DNA from: an uncultured Actinomycetes bacterium
GTDB lineage: Bacteria > Actinomycetota > Acidimicrobiia > Acidimicrobiales > Acidimicrobilacustridaceae
NCBI GenBank assembly: GCA_945957335.1
Contig: CAMFLJ010000003.1
Location: forward strand, 1-37,929
Direction: 5' to 3'
DNA: 37,929 nucleotides
A program made the translations under genes and the position numbers. This document shows positions 29,561 to 37,903 of this stretch, one piece after another. The notes below the pieces were generated by a model that made no database searches, was not told where the DNA came from, and saw only the letters and a program-made list of their open reading frames with translations. The first letter of the stretch is position 1, and every line of letters begins with the position of its first letter.

Positions 29561-29959
29561 ATGGTTCTCGCGGACTGGCACGTTGGTGAGGTCCTCTGGA
29601 CCTTCATCTGGTTCACGTTCATCTTCATCTGGATCTGGCTCGCGATCAGCGTCTTCATCGACATCTTCCGCAGCCACGACCTGAGCGGCGTGGCCAAGGC
29701 GATCTGGATCCTGTTCATCATCATCGTCCCGCTCATCGCGATCCTGATCTACCTGATCGTGCGCGGCGACAAGATGCGCGTCCACGCCGTCGAGGCCCAG
29801 AAGGAGCAGGAGGCCGCGGCCCAGGAGTACATCCGCCAGGCCGCCGGCACCGCCAGCAGCCCGGCCGACGAGCTCCACCGCCTCGCCGACCTCAAGGACC
29901 GCGGCGTCATCGACCAGGCCGAGTTCGACAGCCTCAAGGCCAAGGTCATCTCGGACTGA
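29561..29959 (+). CDS. PLDc_N-like two-TM membrane protein with C-terminal SHOCT domain
   Basis: TM segments around WTFIWFTFIFIWIWLAISVFIDIFRSHDLSGVAKAIWILFIIIVPLIAILIYLIVRG; SHOCT-like DELHRLADLKDRGVIDQAEFDSLKAKVI. AGGAGG lies upstream of the ATG. Confidence 0.9.
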   Translation: MVLADWHVGEVLWTFIWFTFIFIWIWLAISVFIDIFRSHDLSGVAKAIWILFIIIVPLIAILIYLIVRGDKMRVHAVEAQKEQEAAAQEYIRQAAGTASSPADELHRLADLKDRGVIDQAEFDSLKAKVISD

Positions 29960-30021
29960 TCCGCACCCGGTCGGCCCCAGGCTGACCACCAGCTGAACGA
30001 CACGGACGGCTCGGTCCGGGA

Positions 30022-31635
30022 GTGCGCGACGATCTCGTCGTGACCCCGACCGAGCCGTCGTCGTTCCCGCCCCCCGTCGCCGCCGAGCCGTGGGCCCGCG
30101 CCGCCCACAGCGCGGAGCTGATCACCGAGCGCCTGGGCGGTGGCTTCGACATCGCCGTGGTGCTCGGCTCCGGCCTCGGTGCGGCGGCCGAGCGGCTGGG
30201 CCAGACCTCGATGACGATGGCCGAGGCCGGGTTCCCGTCCACCAACGTGGTGGGGCACTCCGGCACGGTGCTGGCCGGCACCGTGGGCGGTGCCCGCGTG
30301 CTGGTGCTGGCCGGGCGGGTGCACCTCTACGAGGGCCACCACCCCCACGCCGTCGTGCACGGCGTGCGCACCGCGGCCCGCCTCGGCGTGCGCCGGCTGC
30401 TGCTCACCAACGCCGCGGGCGGCATCCGCCCGGGGCTGCAGGTGGGCGACCTCGTGGCGATCTCGGACCACCTCAACCTCACCGGCGCCAACCCGCTGAT
30501 CGGCACCCACGACCTGCCCCACGAGCGCTTCGTCGACGTGTCGAACCTCTACCCGCTGGCGCCCGTGGTGGCCGCTGCGGGCGGCATCGACACCGGCGTG
30601 TACGCCGCCCTGCCGGGCCCCAGCTACGAGACGCCGGCCGAGATCCGCATGCTCGCCACCCTCGGCGCCGACCTGGTGGGCATGTCCACCGTGCTCGAGG
30701 CGCTCGCCGCCCACGCCCTCGGCGTGCAGGTCGGCGGGATCAGCCTGGTCACCAACGCGGCCGCCGGCCTGGGTGGCGAGCTGAGCCACGAGGAGGTCAC
30801 CGAGGTCGGGGCCGCCCGCGCCGGCGCGGTGGTCGACACCATCGAGGCCGTCTGCCTGGCCCTCGCCTCCGACGCCGGGGCGGCGAGCCCCGTCGACCTC
30901 GGCGGGCCCCCGCCACCCGCCGCCACCGGGCCGGTGGTCGTGGCCACGCCGATCCCCGAGCCGCGGCCCGACCTGCCGTCGAAGATCGTGCTGGCCAGCC
31001 GCCTCGACCACACCCTGCTGAAGCCCGAGGCGTCGGCTGCCGACGTCGAGCGCCTCTGCGCCGAGGCGACGGAGCTGCGGGTCGCCGCGGTGTGCGTGTC
31101 GCCCACCCGCATCGCCCAGGTCGTCGAGCGCGGGGCCCTCGGGGCCTGGAAGCCGTGCGCCGTCATCGGGTTCCCGTCCGGCGCGCACCTGCCGGCGGTG
31201 AAGGAGGCCGAGGCCCGCCAGGCCGTCTACGACGGGGCCACCGAGCTCGACATGGTGATCAACCTCGGGGCCGTGGCCGACGGGGCGTGGCCGTTGCCCA
31301 CCGAGGAGATCACCCTCGTGCGCCGCTCGATCCCGGCCGGCACCCTCAAGGTGATTCTCGAGACCGCCGCCCTCGAGCCGTGGCAGCTCGAGACCGTCGC
31401 CCGCCTCGCCCTCGACGCCGGCGCCGACTACCTGAAGACCTCCACCGGCTTCCACCCCGCAGGCGGGGCCACGGTGGAGGCGGTGGTGGCCCTGCACTCG
31501 ATCGCCGCCGGCCGGGCCCGGGTGAAGGCGTCGGGCGGCATCCGCGACCTCGACACCGCGCTCGACATGATCGCCGCCGGGGCCGACCGCCTCGGCACCT
31601 CCTCGAGCGCCGCCATCCTCGCCGGCCTCGACTGA
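30022..31635 (+). CDS. Fused purine nucleoside phosphorylase - deoxyribose-phosphate aldolase
   Basis: One continuous frame. N-terminal PNP: VLGSGLGAAAERLG, RVHLYEGHHPHAVVHGVR, LLLTNAAGGI, ALPGPSYETPAEIRM, VGMSTVLEALAAHALG, SLVTNAAAG. C-terminal DeoC: LASRLDHTLLKPEA, CVSPTRI, VIGFPSGAH, ATELDMVINLGA, GADYLKTSTGF, VKASGGIRD. Start GTG at 30022 or 30040. Confidence 0.95.
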   Translation: MRDDLVVTPTEPSSFPPPVAAEPWARAAHSAELITERLGGGFDIAVVLGSGLGAAAERLGQTSMTMAEAGFPSTNVVGHSGTVLAGTVGGARVLVLAGRVHLYEGHHPHAVVHGVRTAARLGVRRLLLTNAAGGIRPGLQVGDLVAISDHLNLTGANPLIGTHDLPHERFVDVSNLYPLAPVVAAAGGIDTGVYAALPGPSYETPAEIRMLATLGADLVGMSTVLEALAAHALGVQVGGISLVTNAAAGLGGELSHEEVTEVGAARAGAVVDTIEAVCLALASDAGAASPVDLGGPPPPAATGPVVVATPIPEPRPDLPSKIVLASRLDHTLLKPEASAADVERLCAEATELRVAAVCVSPTRIAQVVERGALGAWKPCAVIGFPSGAHLPAVKEAEARQAVYDGATELDMVINLGAVADGAWPLPTEEITLVRRSIPAGTLKVILETAALEPWQLETVARLALDAGADYLKTSTGFHPAGGATVEAVVALHSIAAGRARVKASGGIRDLDTALDMIAAGADRLGTSSSAAILAGLD

Positions 31636-31650
31636 TCCGCCCGCGGCTCC

Positions 31651-31696
31651 CCGTGGCTCGGATCCGGCCCCTCCAGGGGCGCGAAGCGAGCCACGG
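31651..31696. terminator. Nested inverted repeat after the PNP-DeoC gene
   Basis: CCGTGGCTCG(31651-31660)/CGAGCCACGG(31687-31696) enclosing GCCCCT(31667-31672)/AGGGGC(31675-31680). No U-tract. Confidence 0.55.
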
Positions 31697-31764
31697 CACC
31701 CACCGAGGGCCCGCGACCACCTCGGGGCCGGGCGGGCGGCGCGGGTGGCCTATCCTCGGGTCGC

Positions 31765-32346
31765 ATGGTGCTGGGAGGGCTGCTCGGGGTCGTCGCGGGC
31801 GTCCTGGCGGTCGGCGGCGTGGCCAAGCTGCTCGGTCCAGATGCCACCGTGCCCATGCTGCGGGCCCTCGGCCTGCCGCCCTCCCCGGTGCTCGCCCGCC
31901 TCCTCGGTGCGGTCGAGGTGGGCGTCGGCGTGGCCGCCTTCCTGGTCGGCGGCCGCTGGCTCGCCATCGCCGTGGCCGTGCTCTTCACGATCTTCACCAT
32001 CGCCGTGCTGCGCCTGCGCGCCGGCGGTGAGGCCGTCTCGTGCGGCTGCTTCGGCCGCTCCTCGGCCCCGCCCACCCTCGTCCACGTCGCCGTCGACGCC
32101 GTCGCCGCGCTGGTCGCCATCGCCGCGGCCGTGGTCGACGCCCCCGGCTTCCTCCACGTCCGCGCCGACCTCCCGGCCGCCGGCGTCCCACAGCTCCTCC
32201 TCACCGCCCTCGCCGTCTGGCTGGGCGTCGCCGTGCTCACCGTCCTGCCCGAGGCCCTCGTCGCCGCCCGCCGGGTGAGCACCGACGAGGCCCACCGCCA
32301 CGCTCGTGCCCTGCGCACCTTCACCCTGGAGTCGCCGCTCCCGTGA
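31765..32346 (+). CDS. MauE/DoxX-like redox-associated integral membrane protein
   Basis: Multi-TM protein with VSCGCFG motif typical of MauE-family proteins: GVAKLLGPDATVPMLRALGLPPSPVLARLLGAVEVGVGVAAFL...RLRAGGEAVSCGCFGRSS. Confidence 0.85.
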   Translation: MVLGGLLGVVAGVLAVGGVAKLLGPDATVPMLRALGLPPSPVLARLLGAVEVGVGVAAFLVGGRWLAIAVAVLFTIFTIAVLRLRAGGEAVSCGCFGRSSAPPTLVHVAVDAVAALVAIAAAVVDAPGFLHVRADLPAAGVPQLLLTALAVWLGVAVLTVLPEALVAARRVSTDEAHRHARALRTFTLESPLP

Positions 32347-34499
32347 GCCCTTCCGCCACGTTCGTCGACAAGGTCTCGGGGGCCCTCGCCTCCCGCTTCA
32401 GCCGTCGGGGCTTCTTCGCCCGCTCGGCCGTCGTCGGGTCGGCCATCGCCGCCAACCCGCTGACCTACGCCCTCACCCCCACCGACGCCTACGCCGCGGT
32501 GTGCAGCTGCTCGGGCTCGAACTGCGAATGCGGCTCGACCTGCTGCGACGGCTACACCGAGTTCTGCTGCACCCTCACCGGCGCCAACCAGTGCCCGCCC
32601 GGCTCGCTGCTCGGCGGCTGGTGGAAGGTCGACGGCTCGGGCTTCTGCAACGGCCCCCGCTACTACATGGACTGCAACGCGCCCTGCAACGGGTGCGGCT
32701 GCGGCGGTGGCGGCATCTGCAGCGGCGGGTGCTCGGGCACCAACTGCGGCTGCGGCCTCGGCGACTGCAACAACCGCAAGGCCGGCTGCGTGAACTTCCG
32801 CTACGGCCAGTGCAACCAGCAGACCAGCTGCATCGGCCCGATCGTGTGCCGCGTCGTCACGTGCATCGCCCCGTGGGAGATCGACGCCACCTGCACCACC
32901 ACCGCCCGCTACGACGCCAACACCGCGTTCCACGACCGCCCCTGCCTCCACGGCCAGACCGGCAGCCTCGACCTCACCGAGGTCGTCGGCGGTGGCGTGC
33001 ACGTGGCCGGCTGGGCCATCGACTGGGACACCAACAGCCCGGTCAGCGTCGACATCTACATCGACGGCAAGGTCGCGTCGACCATCACCGCCAACCTCTA
33101 CCGGCCCGACATCGCCAACGCCTACCCGGGCATGGGGCCCTACCACGGCTTCGACGCGGTGATCCCCGCCGGCGGTGGCTCCCACGAGGTCTGCGCCTGG
33201 ATCCGCAACGCGGGCCCGGCCAACCCCACGTTCCTCAGCGGCCTGCTCGGGTGCCGCACCGTCGTCGGCCACAGCCCGTTCGGCTCCGTCGACTCGGTGA
33301 CCGTCGGCAAGGGCACGGTGACGGTCGGCGGCTGGGCCATCGACCCCGACACGACCAACCCCATCGCGGTGCACGTCTACGTCGGCGGCGTGGGCTCGGC
33401 GCTCACCGCCAACCAGCCCCGGCCCGACGTCGACGCCGTCTACAAGATGGGCGCCAACCACGGGTTCTCGGCCACGCTGGCCGCGGCGCAGGGCACCCAG
33501 CAGGTGCTGATCTACGCCATCAACACCGGCCCCGGCGGCAACGTCCTGCTGTCGAGCACCACCGTCGAGGTGGGCGCGCCCTTCGGCGCCCTCGAGCGCG
33601 TCGACCCGGCGGGTGGTGGCGTGCGGGTGCGGGGCTGGGCCGTCGACGCCGACGTGAACGGCCCGATCGACGTGCAGGTGTACGTGGGCGGCAACGTCGC
33701 CACCATCACCGCGAACGTCGACCGCCCCGACCTGGCGTCGACCCTCGGCTCCTACGGCACCGCCCACGGCTTCGACGCCATCGTGGCGTCGCCGCCCGGC
33801 AACCAGACCGTGTTCCTGGTCGGGGTGAACGACAACGGCGTGAACCCGCTCATCGCCCTGAAGCCCGTCACCGTCCTGAGCGGCAGCCCCTTCGGCTCGC
33901 TCGACCTCGCGCAGGCCGGTCCCGGCAGCGTGCGGGTCGGCGGCTGGGTGCTCGACCCCGACGTCAACACACCCATCCCCGTGCACGTCTACGTCGACGG
34001 GGTCGGCTCGGCGATCGTGGCCGACCAGAGCCGCGCCGACCTGGGCACGGTGTTCCCCGGCTACGGGCCCGCCCACGCGTTCAACGCCCTCATCCCCGCG
34101 CCGGCGGGCTGGCACAAGGTCGACGTCTACGGCATCGACGTGGGCCCCGGCGACAACCGGCTCATCGGCTCGCGCATGGTGCTGGTCGGCGGTGAGCCCT
34201 TCGGCGCCGTCGACTCGGTGTCGGTCTCGAACGGCATCCTCACCGTCGCCGGCTGGGCCATCGACCCCGACACCGCCGACCCCATCCCGGTGCACGTCTA
34301 CATCGACAGCTCCCCGTCCGCGATCACGGCCAACGTGTCGCGGCCCGACGTCGGCATCGTCTACCCCGACTACGGGCCCAACCACGGCTTCGCCACCAGC
34401 CGCTCGATCAGCCCCGGCACCCACCAGGTGTGCATCTACGCCATCAACCAGGGCGCCGGCAGCAACCGACTCCTGGCCTGCCGGACGGTGACGGCATGA
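32343..34499 (+). CDS. Tat-exported protein: N-terminal 26-Cys MauA-like domain plus five ~100-aa C-terminal repeats
   Basis: GTGA overlap with the upstream gene. Tat motif SRRGFF + hydrophobic stretch + AYA cleavage site; Cys-rich CSCSGSNCECGSTCCDGYTEFCCTLTGANQCPPGSLLGGWWKVDGSGFCNGPRYYMDC...; repeats of PFGxxDxVxxxxGxVxVxGWAxDPDTxxPIxVHVYVxGxxSxxTANxxRPDV...YGxxHGF. Confidence 0.85.
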   Translation: MSPSATFVDKVSGALASRFSRRGFFARSAVVGSAIAANPLTYALTPTDAYAAVCSCSGSNCECGSTCCDGYTEFCCTLTGANQCPPGSLLGGWWKVDGSGFCNGPRYYMDCNAPCNGCGCGGGGICSGGCSGTNCGCGLGDCNNRKAGCVNFRYGQCNQQTSCIGPIVCRVVTCIAPWEIDATCTTTARYDANTAFHDRPCLHGQTGSLDLTEVVGGGVHVAGWAIDWDTNSPVSVDIYIDGKVASTITANLYRPDIANAYPGMGPYHGFDAVIPAGGGSHEVCAWIRNAGPANPTFLSGLLGCRTVVGHSPFGSVDSVTVGKGTVTVGGWAIDPDTTNPIAVHVYVGGVGSALTANQPRPDVDAVYKMGANHGFSATLAAAQGTQQVLIYAINTGPGGNVLLSSTTVEVGAPFGALERVDPAGGGVRVRGWAVDADVNGPIDVQVYVGGNVATITANVDRPDLASTLGSYGTAHGFDAIVASPPGNQTVFLVGVNDNGVNPLIALKPVTVLSGSPFGSLDLAQAGPGSVRVGGWVLDPDVNTPIPVHVYVDGVGSAIVADQSRADLGTVFPGYGPAHAFNALIPAPAGWHKVDVYGIDVGPGDNRLIGSRMVLVGGEPFGAVDSVSVSNGILTVAGWAIDPDTADPIPVHVYIDSSPSAITANVSRPDVGIVYPDYGPNHGFATSRSISPGTHQVCIYAINQGAGSNRLLACRTVTA

Positions 34500-35347
34500 C
34501 CGTGCTCGTGGTCCTCCTGGCCGTCGTGGTCGCGCTCCTGGCCGTGCTGGTCATCGGCCTGCTCCGCAGCCACGCCGAGATCCTCCGGCGCCTGCACGAG
34601 CTCGGCGCCGGCATCTACGACGGTGAGGAGGGCACCACCGTCGAGCCCTCCACCGCCGGGGTGCGCACGCCCGTCGAGCTGCGCACCCGCCCCGGCGTGC
34701 CCGAGCCCCGCTCGACCGAGGGCATCGTCGCCACCGACGCCCACGACATCGCCGGCATCACCCCCACGGGCTCGGCCGCCATGGCCGGTGTCGTCGGTGC
34801 CGGGCACACCACGCTGCTCGCCTTCCTGTCGAGCGGCTGCGGCACCTGCGCCGACTTCTGGCGGGCGTTCGGCGACGGCGCCGGCACCCGGCTGCCGGGC
34901 CGCGACACCCGCCTGGTGATCGTCACCAAGGGGCCCGAGGCCGAGAGCGTGTCGGCGGTCGAGGCCCTGGCCCCTCCCGGCGTCACCACGATCATGTCGA
35001 CCGACGCCTACACCGACTACTCGGTGCCCGCGAACCCGTACTTCATCCTCGTCGACGGCCCCTCGGGCCGGATCTACGGCGAGGGCGCGGCGGCGTCGTG
35101 GCAGCAGGTGGCCACCCTGCTCGGCCAGGCCGCCGCCGACGCCGGCTACTCGGCCGACGGCTCACCGCTGCAGCGGTCGGCCCCCGAGGGCCGCATGACC
35201 GGCCCCGAGCGCGCCGCTCGGGCCGATGCCGACCTGCTGGCCGCCGGCATCGGACCCGGCCACCCGAGCCTGTACCCCGACGAGCTCGTCGGCGGGCCCG
35301 ACGCGGCCCTGCCCCAGAGCGGCCCCGAGCCCGGCAGCGAGGGATAG
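34496..35347 (+). CDS. MauD-like membrane-anchored thioredoxin-fold protein
   Basis: ATGA overlap with the upstream gene. N-terminal TM (VLVVLLAVVVALLAVLVIGLL), thioredoxin region TTLLAFLSSGCGTCADFWRAF (CGTC), cis-Pro-like VPANPYFILVDG. Confidence 0.83.
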   Translation: MTVLVVLLAVVVALLAVLVIGLLRSHAEILRRLHELGAGIYDGEEGTTVEPSTAGVRTPVELRTRPGVPEPRSTEGIVATDAHDIAGITPTGSAAMAGVVGAGHTTLLAFLSSGCGTCADFWRAFGDGAGTRLPGRDTRLVIVTKGPEAESVSAVEALAPPGVTTIMSTDAYTDYSVPANPYFILVDGPSGRIYGEGAAASWQQVATLLGQAAADAGYSADGSPLQRSAPEGRMTGPERAARADADLLAAGIGPGHPSLYPDELVGGPDAALPQSGPEPGSEG

Positions 35348-35350
35348 ACG

Positions 35351-35824
35351 ATGGCCACCCTGAACGCCCACGGCCTCGCCGTCACCCCGCCTGCCGGCTG
35401 GGACGCCGAGATCTTCACCCGCGACCGAGACCCGCGGATCCTCACGCCCCAGGGCATCGAGGAGGTCGTGCCGCCGATCGCCCACATCGCCAACTTCGGG
35501 CTGCCGCCCGTGCGCGGCGACTTCGGTGGCGGGGCGGTCGAGCTGATGGAGTCGGGCGCGGTGTTCATCGCCCTGCTCGAGCACGACGCCTCCGAGGCCG
35601 GCACCGCCCTGTTCCAGGGCAAGGGCATCCCGTGGCCGCTGTCGCCCGACGACTTCGACCCGAACAACCTGCAGCGCGGCATCGGCGGGCAGGCCGGGTG
35701 CCAGCGGTTCTTCCTGGCCCAGGGCCGACCGTTCTGCCTCTACGTGGTGATCGGCAGCTACCGGCTGCGGACCACGCTCGTGCGCCAGGTCAACGCCGTG
35801 CTCGCCGGCATCACCATCGCCTGA
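35351..35824 (+). CDS. Hypothetical protein, fourth gene of the MauE/MauD-like operon
   Basis: Starts 3 bp after the preceding stop. MATLNAHGLAVTPPAGWDAEIFTRDRDPRILTPQGIEEVVPPIAHIANFGLPPVRGDFGGGAVELM...; no family recognised. Confidence 0.8.
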   Translation: MATLNAHGLAVTPPAGWDAEIFTRDRDPRILTPQGIEEVVPPIAHIANFGLPPVRGDFGGGAVELMESGAVFIALLEHDASEAGTALFQGKGIPWPLSPDDFDPNNLQRGIGGQAGCQRFFLAQGRPFCLYVVIGSYRLRTTLVRQVNAVLAGITIA

Positions 35825-35957
35825 CCGTTCCCTCGCCGCGCAGGCCGCGCTGTGCGAGCCACGACCGCGGCGTCGGCCCGACGGGACGATCGGGCCGTCG
35901 AGCGCGGACCTTCGGCCAGGGTCGGCGCCCGGTGGCCGCGGCTACCGTGCGCGGTCC

Positions 35958-37859
35958 ATGGGCACCTTCGACGAGGTCTACGACCGGAGCATGGCCGACC
36001 CCGAGGGGTTCTGGGGCGAGGCGGCCGGCGCCATCCACTGGGACACCCCGCCCGAGCGGGTGCTCGACGACTCGAACCCGCCCTTCTACCGGTGGTTCCG
36101 GGGCGGCCGGCTGAACACGTGCTTCAACGCCCTCGACCGCTGGGTCGACGGCGGTGACGGCGTCGACGAGGTGCGGGCCGACCAGCCCGCGTTGATCCAC
36201 GACAGCCCCGTCACCGGCACGGTGACGACCTACACCTACCGGGAGCTGCGCGACCTCGTCGCCCGCTTCGCCGGTGCCCTGGCCGACCTCGGCGTCGGGG
36301 TCGGCGACCGGGTCGTGGTCTACATGCCGATGGTGCCCGAGGCCGCGGTGGCGATGCTGGCGTGCGCTCGCCTCGGTGCCGTGCACTCGGTGGTGTTCGG
36401 CGGGTTCGCCCCCCACGAGCTCGCCATCCGCATCGACGACGCCCGCCCGAAGGTGATCGTGTCGGCCAGCTGCGGCATCGAGGGCTCGAAGGTCATCGAG
36501 TACAAGCCCCTCCTCGACCGGGCCCTCGACCTGGCCGGCTCGAGCGCACCCGAGCACTGCGTGATCCTCCAGCGCCCCCAGGCCGAGGCCACCCTGCTCG
36601 AGGGCCGCGACCACGCCTGGGCCGACCTGGTGGCCGCCGCCGAGCCGCACCCGTGCGTGCCGGTCGAGGCCACCGACCCGCTCTACGTGCTCTACACCTC
36701 GGGCACCACCGGCAAGCCCAAGGGCGTGGTGCGCGACAACGGCGGCCACGCGGTGGCCCTGCGGTGGAGCATGGCGAACGTCTACGGCGTGGCGCCGGGC
36801 GAGGTGTTCTGGGCGGCCAGCGACGTGGGCTGGGTCGTCGGCCACAGCTACATCGTCTACGCCCCGCTGCTCTCGGGCTGCACGACGGTGATGTACGAGG
36901 GCAAGCCGGTCGGCACCCCCGACCCGGGCGCGTTCTGGCGCGTCGCCGCGCAGCACGATGTCTCGGTGCTGTTCACCGCACCCACCGCGCTGCGGGCGAT
37001 CAAGAAGGAGGACGCCGGCGGTGCCCACCTCGCCGGCCACGACCTCTCGGGCCTGCGGGCGCTCTTCCTCGCCGGCGAGCGAACCGACCCCGACACCTAC
37101 GAGTGGGCGGTCGAGCTGCTCGGCATCCCCGTGATCGACCACTGGTGGCAGACCGAGACGGGCTGGGCGGTGGCCGCCAACTGCCTGGGCATCGAGGCGC
37201 TGCCGGTGAAGGCCGGCTCGCCCACGCGCCCGGTGCCCGGCTACCGCGTGGAGATCCTCGACGAGCTCGGTGCCGAGGTCGAGCCCGGCCGTGACGGCTC
37301 CATCGCCGTGCGGCTGCCGCTGCCCCCGGGCTCGCTGCCGACGCTCTGGAACGACGACAAGCGATTCGTGTCGTCCTACCTCTCGACCTACGAGGGCTAC
37401 TACCTCACCGGTGACGGCGGTCGCGTCGACGACGACGGCTACCTGTTCGTGATGGGCCGCATCGACGACGTCATCAACGTGGCCGGCCACCGCCTCTCGA
37501 CCGGGGCGATGGAGGAGGTGCTGGCCACCCACCCGGCCGTCGCCGAGTGCGCGGTGATCGGCGTGGCCGACGAGCTCAAGGGCCAGATGCCGCTCGGGCT
37601 GGTCGTGCTGAAGAACGGCGTCGAGGTCGACGACGAGGCCCTCGAGAAGGAGCTCGTGCAGCTCGTGCGCGACGAGATCGGGGCGGTGGCGTCGTTCAAG
37701 CGGGCCGTGGTGGTGGCCCGGCTGCCGAAGACCCGCTCGGGCAAGGTGCTGCGGGCCACGATGCGGGCCATCGCCGACGGCCGCGACTTCGCGGTGCCCT
37801 CCACGATCGACGATCCCGCGGTGCTCGACGAGATCGGCGCCGCCCTCGACCACGCCTGA
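35958..37859 (+). CDS. Propionyl-CoA / acetyl-CoA synthetase-like AMP-forming acyl-CoA synthetase
   Basis: LYTSGTTGKPKGVVRDNGGHAVALRWSM, WWQTETGWA, GSPTRPVPGYRVEILDELG, YYLTGDGGRVDDDGYLFVMGRIDDVINVAGHRLSTGAMEEVL, TRSGKVLR. PrpE-like flavour (GSPTRPVPGY). Confidence 0.93.
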   Translation: MGTFDEVYDRSMADPEGFWGEAAGAIHWDTPPERVLDDSNPPFYRWFRGGRLNTCFNALDRWVDGGDGVDEVRADQPALIHDSPVTGTVTTYTYRELRDLVARFAGALADLGVGVGDRVVVYMPMVPEAAVAMLACARLGAVHSVVFGGFAPHELAIRIDDARPKVIVSASCGIEGSKVIEYKPLLDRALDLAGSSAPEHCVILQRPQAEATLLEGRDHAWADLVAAAEPHPCVPVEATDPLYVLYTSGTTGKPKGVVRDNGGHAVALRWSMANVYGVAPGEVFWAASDVGWVVGHSYIVYAPLLSGCTTVMYEGKPVGTPDPGAFWRVAAQHDVSVLFTAPTALRAIKKEDAGGAHLAGHDLSGLRALFLAGERTDPDTYEWAVELLGIPVIDHWWQTETGWAVAANCLGIEALPVKAGSPTRPVPGYRVEILDELGAEVEPGRDGSIAVRLPLPPGSLPTLWNDDKRFVSSYLSTYEGYYLTGDGGRVDDDGYLFVMGRIDDVINVAGHRLSTGAMEEVLATHPAVAECAVIGVADELKGQMPLGLVVLKNGVEVDDEALEKELVQLVRDEIGAVASFKRAVVVARLPKTRSGKVLRATMRAIADGRDFAVPSTIDDPAVLDEIGAALDHA

Positions 37860-37868
37860 CCCTCGCCG

Positions 37869-37903
37869 GCTCACGTCGTCAGGTCATGCCCGACGACGTG
37901 AGC
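37869..37903. terminator. Perfect 12-bp inverted repeat just downstream of the acyl-CoA synthetase gene
   Basis: GCTCACGTCGTC(37869-37880)-11 nt-GACGACGTGAGC(37892-37903). Confidence 0.6.

Noticed and set aside
31428-34424. 998-aa minus-strand ORF with VDVDVHRDGVGGVGVDGPA-type repeats
   Set aside because: The repeats are the antisense shadow of the five plus-strand protein repeats; no start/RBS or domain support.
32343-35347. Operon considered as a genuine methylamine dehydrogenase (mau) cluster
   Set aside because: No mauB large subunit, mauG or electron acceptor (amicyanin) in the window, and the MauA-like domain has far more Cys and an appended repeat region.
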